In this document: piece after piece, positions 1-8,213 of the stretch | How the letters are laid out: every line of letters begins with the position of its first letter | Numbering within the stretch: position 1 is the stretch's first letter | Assembly (NCBI GenBank): GCA_030601845.1 | Contig: JAUWAY010000004.1 | Location: 38,350 to 102,349, forward strand | From: Phycisphaerae bacterium | GTDB taxonomy: Bacteria > Planctomycetota > Phycisphaerae > Sedimentisphaerales > Anaerobacaceae | Direction of reading: 5' to 3' | DNA: 64,000 bases | Program-made: the position numbers and the translations under genes | The notes under the pieces: model-generated | What the model saw: the letters and a program-made list of their open reading frames with translations, nothing else | What the model was told of the DNA's origin: nothing | The model's database searches: none

Positions 1-528
1 GAAAATTAGAACAATCGGATATATCATTGCTGTAATCACCTTTGATTCAACTCGCTGGCGTTTTTCCATAAACTTGGCGATTGTCGAAAGGCTCTGTCCC
101 AGAGTGCCGGTAACCTCACCTACGCGCACCATACTTACGTATATAACATCAAAATAATCACTGTGGTCTTTCAAAGCATCAGTAAAAGACTCGCCGGTGA
201 CAACGCGGTCGCGAATGTCGGTAATTGCGCCCTTAAATCTGATGTCGGACGTTTGCAAGGTAAGGACTGAAAGCGCTTCAGTCAGTTTAATCCCTGAATT
301 GAGCAACGTTGCCATTTGTTTGGTAAAATCAATTATTTGCGTCTTGCCTCGTTTGGCGAAAATCGAAAGCAGCGCAGCTTTATTTTCGGCGCCGACTTCT
401 GTGATTGAAGTAGGGTGAATACTTCGGCCCCTGAGTTGTTTTCGCGCAGCATAGGGGCTTTCAGCGGTAATCTCACCTTTGGCTTTCTTACCGTCTACCG
501 CTATCGCTATATAGTGGTATCTGGGCAT
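1..528 (-). CDS. gspF: type II secretion inner-membrane platform protein GspF (3' part cut by window edge)
   Basis: Only the first 176 codons are inside the window and the frame stays open to base 1. The visible part begins MPRYHYIAIAVDGKKAKGEI and continues with the first T2SF domain, including DFTKQMATLLNSGIKLTEAL and a later FMEKRQRVESKVITAMIYP segment, which is the hallmark of GspF/PilC platform proteins. In the family this polytopic inner-membrane protein couples the GspE ATPase to pseudopilus assembly. It follows gspE on the same strand after a 46-base spacer made of short repeats (TATCTTGTATTTTGTATCTTG). No strong Shine-Dalgarno sequence is visible; a GAAAG lies just before the ATG. 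GspF is preferred over PilC because gspD and gspE precede it. Confidence 0.88.
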   Translation of the reverse strand, partial: MPRYHYIAIAVDGKKAKGEITAESPYAARKQLRGRSIHPTSITEVGAENKAALLSIFAKRGKTQIIDFTKQMATLLNSGIKLTEALSVLTLQTSDIRFKGAITDIRDRVVTGESFTDALKDHSDYFDVIYVSMVRVGEVTGTLGQSLSTIAKFMEKRQRVESKVITAMIYPIVLIF

Positions 529-574
529 CTTTCGTATCTTGTATTTTGTATCTTGTTTCCTGTTTTAATACGCT

Positions 575-2338
575 TTACATTATATCAGTTTGTGTTACTC
601 TCAGTACTTCAGCGATAGTTGTTATCCCTGCAAGAACCTTTCGCGCTCCATCCATTCGCAGCGTCTGCAGTCCTGCGTTAATGGCTGATTTCTTTATAGT
701 ACCGGCACTTTCCCTTTTGTATATCAGGTCCTGTATTTCTCCATTAATCAGCATCAGTTCGTAAACACCCGTTCGGCCACGATAGCCGGTCTGAAAACAT
801 TTATCGCAGCCTGTTCCAACATAAAACTTGTGCCCGTTTTCCACCAACTTAGCCGACTCCACATCTCCCAACCCGAGTTCCCTCAATTCGTGAACCGTCG
901 GTTCAGCAACCTTCCTGCAATCCGGGCATACCTTTCGCACCAATCGTTGAGCCATTATAGCAATCAAAGACGAACTTACCAGATACGGCTCAACACCCAG
1001 GTCCAGAAGCCGGCTCACCGCCCCGGCCGAATCGTTTGTATGCAGCGTGCTGAAAACCAGATGCCCTGTTAGCGAAGATTGTATCGCCATGCGGGCGGTT
1101 TCGATGTCTCGAACTTCACCAATCATTATAACATCCGGGTCCTGACGTAGCACGTGCCGCAGAGCGGTGACAAAGGTCATCCCTTTTTTACTTGCGACCT
1201 GAATCTGGCTGATACCTTCGAGTTGATATTCGATCGGGTCTTCTATGGTTATAACATTTTTCTCTGCTGAGTTAATTCTGTTAAGAGAAGCATAAAGGGT
1301 GGTGCTTTTTCCGCTGCCCGTTGGGCCTGTGACGAAAATAACACCGTGAGACTTGGTTAAAAGTGAATCGAGTTTTTTCAAATCTTCATCCCACAGCCCC
1401 AACTCGTCGAGCCCGAACAGGCCGGTGCTTTTGTCCAGCAGTCGCAGAACACTGCGTTCGCCATAGCTGGTCGGGACGGTGCTGATACGCAAATCGACTT
1501 CACGCTGGCCAAGCCGGACACTGCACCTGCCGTCCTGGGGAAGGCGACGCTCGGCAATGTCCATCCCCGCCATAACCTTGATACGAGATATAACCAACGG
1601 CAGAACATTTCTGTTCAAACTCAGAACATCGTATAAAATGCCGTCAATACGGTAGCGAATCTGAATCTTTGTCTCGTAAGGGTGAACATGAATATCGCTG
1701 GCCCTCAACTGCAGGGCACGAAAAAGGATATCATTGACCAATCTAATAACAGGCGGCCGATTAACCACATCAAGCAGGTCGTCCGACCCGGCCACTTCAT
1801 CAACGAGCTGGTCGAGATTTTGCGAATCGAGCTCTTCGGCCACCTCTTCGATGACGGTCGTTCTTTGCTCGTAGGCGACATCAATTGCTGCGGTGATAGC
1901 GGTTCGAGTAGCTATTGCTGCTTTAACGGCCAGCCCCGTCATCTTCGAGACATTATCCAGGGCATTTGCATCTAACGGCTTGGACAATACCACGGTAAGT
2001 TGACCGGCTGCTCCCCACTTTCGCGGGTCTTTTGACTTCTGACTTCCGTCTTCTGTCTTCTGTCTTCTTATCCCGATAAGATAATGGTGCTGAGCGTAGG
2101 CCGCAGGAACAGCTTCCACGAATTCGGGAGGCACAGCTTTTGGTGGTATCTCCATAAGAAACTCCCGGCCAAGTGCCGCCGCAAAGAGCTTCAAAACCGC
2201 CTCTTCTGTAAAGTAAGGGCAGTGAAGCAAAAGCTCGTCAAGCCGTTCGCCTCCGCTGTTATTTTCAAGAAATTCGGCTAATTTCTCAGCGTCAACCAGC
2301 CCCGTTTGTTTAGCAGTTTGTATCAATAATTCTTTCAT
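575..2338 (-). CDS. gspE: type II secretion assembly ATPase GspE
   Basis: Hexameric cytoplasmic ATPase that powers pseudopilus assembly in type II secretion. The N-terminal MshEN-like domain (about residues 1-140) is followed by the secretion ATPase core with Walker A GPTGSGKSTTLY near residue 340, the Asp box and Walker B region DPDVIMIGEVRD near 400, and the tetracysteine zinc knuckle CPDC...CDKC near 470-510 that is typical of GspE rather than PilT. The frame can be extended to a TTG at 2368, but the extra residues translate a CGTATTGCG repeat, so the ATG at 2338 is preferred. Residues about 90-102 (QKTEDGSQKSK) are an in-frame dispersed-repeat insertion between two conserved strands. It lies between gspD and gspF. 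Confidence 0.93.
   Translation of the reverse strand: MKELLIQTAKQTGLVDAEKLAEFLENNSGGERLDELLLHCPYFTEEAVLKLFAAALGREFLMEIPPKAVPPEFVEAVPAAYAQHHYLIGIRRQKTEDGSQKSKDPRKWGAAGQLTVVLSKPLDANALDNVSKMTGLAVKAAIATRTAITAAIDVAYEQRTTVIEEVAEELDSQNLDQLVDEVAGSDDLLDVVNRPPVIRLVNDILFRALQLRASDIHVHPYETKIQIRYRIDGILYDVLSLNRNVLPLVISRIKVMAGMDIAERRLPQDGRCSVRLGQREVDLRISTVPTSYGERSVLRLLDKSTGLFGLDELGLWDEDLKKLDSLLTKSHGVIFVTGPTGSGKSTTLYASLNRINSAEKNVITIEDPIEYQLEGISQIQVASKKGMTFVTALRHVLRQDPDVIMIGEVRDIETARMAIQSSLTGHLVFSTLHTNDSAGAVSRLLDLGVEPYLVSSSLIAIMAQRLVRKVCPDCRKVAEPTVHELRELGLGDVESAKLVENGHKFYVGTGCDKCFQTGYRGRTGVYELMLINGEIQDLIYKRESAGTIKKSAINAGLQTLRMDGARKVLAGITTIAEVLRVTQTDIM
2032..2070 (+). repeat. intragenic copy of the TCTTCTGTCTTCTG dispersed repeat (in gspE)
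   Basis: A run built from GACTTCTGACTTCCGTCTTCTGT words, repeated elsewhere in the window (7577-7625, 23004-23130, 39213-39248, 40402-40420). Here it is read in frame on the minus strand as QKTEDGSQKSK within GspE. Confidence 0.75.
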
Positions 2339-2372
2339 ATCTTGTATTGCGTATTGCGTAACGCACAACGCT

Positions 2373-5300
2373 TCAGTCAGCTTCGAGAATCCGCACCGGG
2401 GCCATCGGCTCGGGTTTTATGCCCGGCCAGTCCTCGTATTTTTGCATTTCCTCTTCATATCTCTCGAATGTAGCTCGGTTCTTTGCCGATACTACTTCAA
2501 TGTCAGATTCTCCTGGAAGCTCTTCACCAGGCCTTAAGATATGCGCTTTGACAAAGACGTAAAGCCGGCTCTGGGTGTCCGTATTGGCTGTACTTCTAAA
2601 CAATCCTCCAACCAAGGGGATGTCGCCGAGGATGGGAACTTTGGTTCCACCTTTGTTCTGGCTGAGCTTCTCCAACCCGCCGAGTATTATAGTGGTATTG
2701 TCAGGGACGGTAACGACCGTGGTAACGTCACTGGTCAGAAGGTCCGGTGGCGTTGGGCCTGTTATATCCTGATCCGGGGTAGTTATTACATAATCAGGCC
2801 TGATGCGAAAATCAGTACGCGTCAAGGTAATTGTAAGTCGAAGCTGGTCGCCTTTACTTATATGAGGTGCAATATCAAGCGTAATCCCAGCGGTGTAAGT
2901 TTCAAACCTCACCGACGTATGTGCGGTTGGAGCTGTGGCGGCTGTGCCGGGCACTACCGTTGTCTCAGGTGAGACAATAGTTTGTTTTTCTTCTGTTTTA
3001 ATCGTTCCTGCTTCATTATCGTTAACAAGCAGTTTCGGCCTTGCCAGTACCCGGCCGTAATCTTTCTTATGCATGGCTTCTAACAGAAGCTGGATATGCT
3101 CGTCTGCATAGAAGGCACTTCCGCCTGCGCCTGCCATAGAGGTTGCTTCAAGGATTGATTTAGAGGGGAAAGGAGTTATACCGGGTGCAAACCCGAGCTT
3201 ATCCAGCGTAGCACCTGGTGTGAGTCTCGGGAATTTTGACATCAGGTCGAGGTCAAGTGCGAACTCTTCATTTTTGGTGATTTCGACCAGTGTTACGTCG
3301 AGCAGTACCTGTGGGCGATATTCATCGAGTTGTTCGATGAGAGAGCTTATCCACTGCTGGTTCTTTATACTGGCGTAAACGATGAGCGAATAAGTCTTCG
3401 GGTCGGGGATAATGAAGATGTCCTCCTCTATTCTCTTTCTTGTCGTTGTGATTTTGGCGTCCTTGTCCTCCCTGGTGGTGGTTTCGATAATGAGCTGGTT
3501 CAGGACGCCGGCAAGTTCTTCCGGGTCCTGGTTTTCAAGTGGGTATACCTCGTAAGGGACGATACCTTCTTCTGCTTCGCTGTCCACATAGGCCAAAATC
3601 TGCTCTATCTGGGCGTGCTGCTCGGCCGTGGCATTAACCAAAAGCGAATTCGTTGCTTCGATTATTACCACCTGTGGCTCTTCCACGAGGGCAGTTGTTG
3701 TCGCACTGGTCGTTGAAGCCGGCGGCCTGGGAGCCGGGGCCTTTGCGGGTGCAGGGCTGACAGGAGCCCTCGAAGTTGTTCGGACCGGCTGGCCCTGGCC
3801 AATTATACCAATCTCTTCCAGCTTCTTCTTCGCATCCTCGGCTCCAACATACTGAATTTCGTATAATTGCAGGGTCCGCAGGTCTTGCTGTTCCACATCA
3901 AGAGCATCTATCAACTGCTCAACAACAACTAATTGCTCTTGGAGGCCTATCATCAGGATGCGGTTTGTCCTTTCGTCGGCATCAAGATACACACCGGTGG
4001 GTTTGGCCGGTGTGGTTCTGGCGGCTGCAGTTCTGGCAGCTGCAGTTCTGGCAGATGCAGCTCTGGCGGCTGCAGCCTGGCGGGCTCTGTAGGCGGCTTC
4101 CGACTCTCCCGGCTTGCGAGCCAATGGTGCTGCTGCTGCCGATGCAGCAATAGTGATTGATACGGCACCAAGTTGCTCGGCAAGTGTTTTGATTTGAGGA
4201 GCAAGCATCTTTGCCATCGTGTATCTTAGCTGCCTGAACCTGAATTGTTTCAGCTCACCTGGTCTGTCAATCATTGCTAAAAATTCTTCTATACGACCCA
4301 TACGGTAGGCGTATCCGGTTACGAGAAGTGTTTTCGTTTCCACAATCGGCCTGATGTCTGCGCCGAGCTTCATACCAGTCAAAAGATTTTGTGCACTGGC
4401 CGTATCTATATGTTTTAGATTAAAAATGCGGGTTACGATTACATCACCAGGCTGAATCTCGCCTTTCTCGGCGTCCAGCAAAGCAGGGTCAATACTCAGC
4501 GCTTCTGCCGCAGGAACAATGGTTACAAGATTGCCCTTGCGAGCCATCACAAAGCCCCTGAACCTCAGTACAGATTCAAGCAGAGGATACAAATCCTTTA
4601 CTTTGATACGTCCACTAAGCTCGCCTTGGAGCTTGAGTGTAACATCTCCGACCACCTTTTTCGGGTCGTACATATAGTCCAGCCCTAAATATTCACCCAC
4701 CAACTCCAGCAATTGAACTATTGTAAGCTGCTCTGGCAAAGTCAGGTCGAGTGTTTCATCGCCATTGGCAACGGGCGCTGGCTCATACGACCGGACTTTC
4801 AATACGGCTGGAGCAACCTCACCTGGCTTTTCAATCTCGGCCGCCACTTGCCCCGGTACAACTGGACGGCCCGACGGTTCACCATCCGGCCATTTCACCG
4901 TCTTAGGCTTTTGAAGTCGCTTAATAGCAGAAACAATTTTTTCGAGCTGCTCAACTGGTGCAACTGCTATTACAGCATCTTTGTGGACATCTATAATCAC
5001 ACCAATCTCGGTACGAGCCGGCGGATTAGAAAAGGTGCCGACTGATATATCGCCAACTTCTTCTGCGATTCTGTCATTAGAGGGCAAGCTCTCTGCCTCT
5101 GAAGCCGGAAGAATCGCTTTTACAACAAACTTCTTCTCACTATCAACAAGATTTAAGATAGCGCTCGCTATGTTTAGCTCGTGCGGCTGAGCCGTTACCA
5201 AAAGCGTATTGGTACCGGGAATCTGCGAGACCGTGCCAATCCCGGCCTCGGTCAGAAACTTGTTGGCCTGCTCGGCGGAAATGTGCTTTAGGGAAAAAAC

Positions 5301-5495
5301 CCTGTACCTCGATACCCCTGAAGCAGAGTTTCTCTCAGCCCAGTTAGAGGTCTGTTGTCTATGGGGATTGCTTCTAACCGTCTCAGCAGCCAAAACGAGA
5401 CTATTGGCAAACAAAAGAGTGACCGCCAAAACGAAAACGAAGGAACCAGCCTTACGGGAACTCAAGGCCCTGCTGTAGCTCAGTTTCACCGCCAT
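2373..5495 (-). CDS. gspD: type II secretion outer-membrane secretin GspD
   Basis: Outer-membrane secretin channel of 1040 residues, longer than usual. A signal peptide (about residues 15-37, ending LVLAAE) is followed by several N-type ring domains (for example FSLKHISAEQANKFLTEAGI, FNLKHIDTASAQNLL, YEIQYVGAEDAKKKLEEIGI, VYPLENQDPEELAGVLNQLI). The C-terminal secretin barrel starts near PQVLLDVTLVEITKNEEF and carries the signature ILGGLEKLSQNKGG and KVPILGDIPLVGGLFRS. An Ala/Arg/Thr/Pro-rich low-complexity linker (about residues 470-500) and a second Pro/Ala linker lie between ring domains. AAGAGGAG stands 8 bases before the ATG. gspE follows immediately. Expected partners are gspC-like upstream and gspE/gspF downstream. 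Confidence 0.93.
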   Translation of the reverse strand: MAVKLSYSRALSSRKAGSFVFVLAVTLLFANSLVLAAETVRSNPHRQQTSNWAERNSASGVSRYRVFSLKHISAEQANKFLTEAGIGTVSQIPGTNTLLVTAQPHELNIASAILNLVDSEKKFVVKAILPASEAESLPSNDRIAEEVGDISVGTFSNPPARTEIGVIIDVHKDAVIAVAPVEQLEKIVSAIKRLQKPKTVKWPDGEPSGRPVVPGQVAAEIEKPGEVAPAVLKVRSYEPAPVANGDETLDLTLPEQLTIVQLLELVGEYLGLDYMYDPKKVVGDVTLKLQGELSGRIKVKDLYPLLESVLRFRGFVMARKGNLVTIVPAAEALSIDPALLDAEKGEIQPGDVIVTRIFNLKHIDTASAQNLLTGMKLGADIRPIVETKTLLVTGYAYRMGRIEEFLAMIDRPGELKQFRFRQLRYTMAKMLAPQIKTLAEQLGAVSITIAASAAAAPLARKPGESEAAYRARQAAAARAASARTAAARTAAARTTPAKPTGVYLDADERTNRILMIGLQEQLVVVEQLIDALDVEQQDLRTLQLYEIQYVGAEDAKKKLEEIGIIGQGQPVRTTSRAPVSPAPAKAPAPRPPASTTSATTTALVEEPQVVIIEATNSLLVNATAEQHAQIEQILAYVDSEAEEGIVPYEVYPLENQDPEELAGVLNQLIIETTTREDKDAKITTTRKRIEEDIFIIPDPKTYSLIVYASIKNQQWISSLIEQLDEYRPQVLLDVTLVEITKNEEFALDLDLMSKFPRLTPGATLDKLGFAPGITPFPSKSILEATSMAGAGGSAFYADEHIQLLLEAMHKKDYGRVLARPKLLVNDNEAGTIKTEEKQTIVSPETTVVPGTAATAPTAHTSVRFETYTAGITLDIAPHISKGDQLRLTITLTRTDFRIRPDYVITTPDQDITGPTPPDLLTSDVTTVVTVPDNTTIILGGLEKLSQNKGGTKVPILGDIPLVGGLFRSTANTDTQSRLYVFVKAHILRPGEELPGESDIEVVSAKNRATFERYEEEMQKYEDWPGIKPEPMAPVRILEAD
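4016..4085 (+). repeat. 15-nt tandem repeat inside gspD
   Basis: About four and a half imperfect copies of a TTCTGGCRGCTGCAG unit. Because the unit is five codons long it stays in frame and encodes an Ala-Arg-Thr-Ala-Ala type linker between secretin ring domains. Length variation here would change the linker without frameshift. Confidence 0.8.
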
Positions 5496-5840
5496 AAGTT
5501 TACTCCTCTTGAGAAGCTCTCAATCTATGATTAAAAAAAACGGGTTTTACATTTATCGGACATCCTGACCAATTCGTAGAAGCCATTACCTATTAATCAG
5601 ACACAGAAATCACCCAAAAGTTCCCTGTTTTAGCCAAAAAAAACACCGGAAAGCGCGGGGCGAGATATGAAATGCAAGATATAAAAATGGCAAATGCCCA
5701 ATTTCGCTAACAGAAAATATCGGCTTGCTCGAAAGAAGAAGTTGAAAACAATCCACTAATAAAATTCGAAACAATTTCAAAATTCACCCGGCGCCTATTA
5801 AGCCTGTGCCCACATCTGATAAGTGCTGGACGTTTTTCGC
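5496..5840. other. intergenic, no gene seen
   Basis: AT-rich spacer between gspD and the gspC-like gene. It holds the gspD Shine-Dalgarno at its low-coordinate end and a short AATTCGAAACAATTTCAAAATTC piece resembling the ATTTCGAA dispersed repeat. No convincing promoter, RNA or small gene was seen. Confidence 0.5.
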
Positions 5841-6689
5841 TTATTTCTCCTCTGGACTGTTCGGTCCTCGCCGGCTTACTTCTATTTTATCTCCCAGGCC
5901 CCTAACCCGATTCGGATCCTGCCGAATGTCTTCCTCTTCCAACTCTTTGCCCAGATGGCCCAGTTTTTCCGCTTCTTCAGCACTTATACGCATAGCTTCT
6001 TTAGCCATAGCTTCGAGTTCAGAAAAAATCTTTTCTATCGCTTCTCTTTCTTCATCGCTGGTTTGTGGTACGCCGAAATCATGACCGCCTGTAATGCCAT
6101 CACCAGTCTCTGTAAAGGCAGGGGTAGATTTTGAACCGGTTGGTGCTGATGATGAGCTCTTTAAAAGACTTGTCTTTGCCGGTCTTGGGACCGCAAGCTC
6201 GAAAGTCCTTTCGCCGTCTCGAACAACTACAGCACCGTTTTTTACCTGCTCAATAACCAAACGGCCAACCTCACTGGATTGTTTGACCCAGTGCAAGCCC
6301 TTGCCCGGCTCGTCAATCAACGCCAGCGACATCTCCGGATTCGATGCGCAACGACTGGTGCCAATAAGCTTAAATTTCGGTGAAACGGGCGTACGAGGTG
6401 TGGGTAGACTAGTCCGCGTGCGAGCTGGTTCGGGCTTTCTCGGAGTTGGCTTCGGTGGATTTAGATACGATGCAAAAGCCTCCGCCTGGTTCACAAGCGG
6501 TGAGATTTGGCTTTCGATTCTTTTGGCCCTATCACCCTTGGCTTCCCTGAATTTTTTTATCACGCCGGGCGAATCCAAAAATTCCTCAACCCCTTTATCG
6601 CTGCGAAAACCAAAAATTGCGGCCGAAACAAAAAAAACTACAGCCAAAACCGCCGCTGCAATGCTCGTTATTCGCAATGTCTTTATCAT
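5841..6689 (-). CDS. GspC-like type II secretion protein (HR domain)
   Basis: Predicted bitopic inner-membrane protein of 282 residues. One membrane helix (ITSIAAAVLAVVFFVSAAIFGF, positions 6-27) is followed by a coiled region, a Pro-rich linker, and a domain beginning FKLIGTSRCASNPEMSLALI with LHWVKQSSEVGRLVIEQVKNGAVVV, which resembles the HR domain of GspC/PilP that binds the secretin. A charged helical tail closes the protein. The frame can be extended 30 codons upstream, but those codons translate the GTGCCTAAAGTG repeat, so the ATG opening MIKTLRITS is used. No clear Shine-Dalgarno is seen. The position directly upstream of gspD supports the GspC role; PilP is the alternative. Confidence 0.68.
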   Translation of the reverse strand: MIKTLRITSIAAAVLAVVFFVSAAIFGFRSDKGVEEFLDSPGVIKKFREAKGDRAKRIESQISPLVNQAEAFASYLNPPKPTPRKPEPARTRTSLPTPRTPVSPKFKLIGTSRCASNPEMSLALIDEPGKGLHWVKQSSEVGRLVIEQVKNGAVVVRDGERTFELAVPRPAKTSLLKSSSSAPTGSKSTPAFTETGDGITGGHDFGVPQTSDEEREAIEKIFSELEAMAKEAMRISAEEAEKLGHLGKELEEEDIRQDPNRVRGLGDKIEVSRRGPNSPEEK

Positions 6690-6698
6690 AATAAAATA

Positions 6699-6792
6699 GT
6701 GCCTAAAGTGAGCTAAAGTGCCTGAAGTGTAAAAAAGTAAAAAAATATTCCGTAACTTTAGGCACTTTAGGCACTCCAAACTTTAGTTCACT
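6699..6792. repeat. inverted repeat built from AGTGCCTAAAGTG units
   Basis: Left arm AGTGCCTAAAGTGAGCTAAAG and right arm with CTTTAGGCACTTTAGGCACT can pair into a long hairpin around an A-rich loop. It fills the space between the cytochrome stop and the gspC-like start and may end or punctuate the transcript. Related words recur at 37551-37573 and 63850-63870. Confidence 0.75.
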
Positions 6793-6809
6793 GCCTTTTC
6801 GTCGCTATT

Positions 6810-8174
6810 TTATTTGACATTGCCACCGGTCTTTGGTTCCCTCCAATGAACTATTTTTTCCAGAAAAGAGCGTTCATTTCCTGCGTAGTCGCCGCTTGTC
6901 TCAGGTGTATGGCAATCGGTGCAGTCGGACCTCGGCTCCGTGGTTTTCGCCTCTCCCAGAGTGCTGATATGTTCCGAACCGGGCCCATGACAATTCTCGC
7001 AGCCGACATTTTTCAAATGGCCGGCTCTTTCCTCCGAAACAAAGCCGCTTTCATATTCCATACCGACAACATGACAGAGGACGCACTCAGGGTCATACTG
7101 GGAACCGACTTTCTCAAGTGTACCATAAGCGTGTGCGTGTGCCTTGGTGCCCCACTTTTCATATTCGTAGTCGTGGCAAAGCTTGCAGGATTCAGAACCG
7201 GTATATTCCAGACCATTCGGCAAAACAAAACGCGGTTGCTTCTCAAGAAGATTCGCTTGCCTGACAAACTGTTGGTAGTCCTTGTACAACTCAAGCAGAG
7301 ATTCTTCCTGCGGCAAATCTTCGGTAACCGGTATAGCTGAAAAACTGAATTGCAACTTGTCTCCGGTCTCATCAGATGTTATTTGCAATCTGCCTACATA
7401 TTTACCGAATCGTCCAGCAGAGACAACCAGAGGTTTTTCATTCGGGTCGCCAACTATCTGCGGCTCATCCGATTCAGCTGGAACAATAATACAATCCACA
7501 ATTCCCATTTTCGCAATTTTATCAATAGCAGCAGTATCACGGGTGTTTAGGATCAGAATATCGACCGATCGCAGGTCGGAGGACAGAGGACAGAAGACAG
7601 AATCTGACATCTGACTTCTGACATCCAAAGCAGCAACTGTTACGGCCACCACTTCTTTGTTCAGGAGAAACTTTTTTGTAAATCCTGCCGGCACATTCAC
7701 ATCGGTGATACTCATAGAACTTATAACATTAAGAACCGAACCTATACTGTCCAGCAGTCCGAGATTTTTGGCTATTTCAATGTCTTTTTGGGTCAAATTC
7801 ACTAAGTCGTAACCGAGCAGACTAAACGCCTGGACTATTATATTGAACTTGATTAAATCCTGTTCACCGTCACCTTCTACAAACAAGCCCGTATCGACAA
7901 TCAACCTTCTTTGTGCGCAGACGCTGTTGAAGACCGCCGAGCGTCTGTCAAGCCCTCCGAGTTGTCCGCCGCTGCATCCGCAGGGCTTCAACGCCCCGAG
8001 TTCGTTGCCTGTCAGAAAAACCGTAAGCACATCGGCTGGGTTCCCATTTTGCGACATATTGCAAAATGGGGCACCGGCTTTGTGGGCTGGCTTTGCTGAT
8101 GGTTTCGTTGACGTGGCCAATGCGCACAAGGCTCCTGCCGTCAACACACAGATAGAGGACACTAATCGCATCAT
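6810..8174 (-). CDS. exported tetraheme cytochrome c with N-terminal metallophosphatase-like domain
   Basis: An N-terminal signal sequence (MMRLVSSICVLTAGALCALA) is followed by a region containing PCGCSGGQLGGLDRR, typical of UshA/5'-nucleotidase-like proteins that are found next to or fused with multiheme cytochromes. The C-terminal third has four c-type heme sites, CKLCH, CVLCH, CENCH and CTDCH, with spacing like the cytochrome c554 family. The likely role is periplasmic electron transfer; no catalytic metal set of a true phosphatase was verified. The start is ATG 8174, since the longer frame opens with TTG. Two dispersed repeats are read in frame, at residues about 35-44 and 184-199. The gene lies downstream of the DUF1573 lipoprotein, 39 bases away. 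Confidence 0.83.
   Translation of the reverse strand: MMRLVSSICVLTAGALCALATSTKPSAKPAHKAGAPFCNMSQNGNPADVLTVFLTGNELGALKPCGCSGGQLGGLDRRSAVFNSVCAQRRLIVDTGLFVEGDGEQDLIKFNIIVQAFSLLGYDLVNLTQKDIEIAKNLGLLDSIGSVLNVISSMSITDVNVPAGFTKKFLLNKEVVAVTVAALDVRSQMSDSVFCPLSSDLRSVDILILNTRDTAAIDKIAKMGIVDCIIVPAESDEPQIVGDPNEKPLVVSAGRFGKYVGRLQITSDETGDKLQFSFSAIPVTEDLPQEESLLELYKDYQQFVRQANLLEKQPRFVLPNGLEYTGSESCKLCHDYEYEKWGTKAHAHAYGTLEKVGSQYDPECVLCHVVGMEYESGFVSEERAGHLKNVGCENCHGPGSEHISTLGEAKTTEPRSDCTDCHTPETSGDYAGNERSFLEKIVHWREPKTGGNVK
7577..7625 (+). repeat. intragenic GGACAGAGGACAGAAGACAGA repeat (cytochrome gene)
   Basis: Reverse orientation of the TCTTCTGTCCTCTG family, followed by TCTGACATCTGACTTCTGAC. It is translated in frame as VRSQMSDSVFCPLSSDLRS in the metallophosphatase-like half, in a stretch where no conserved motif is visible. 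Confidence 0.7.
8043..8072. repeat. intragenic palindrome CCCATTTTGC-N8-GCAAAATGGG
   Basis: Perfect 10-bp inverted repeat with an 8-base spacer, read in frame as APFCNMSQNGN just after the cytochrome signal peptide. The left half matches the intergenic element at 9560-9632 (CCCATTTTGCRACATATT). Confidence 0.8.
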
Positions 8175-8213
8175 AGCCAAATTAGCTCTTTATCGGCTTG
8201 TTGATTCCCCTTT

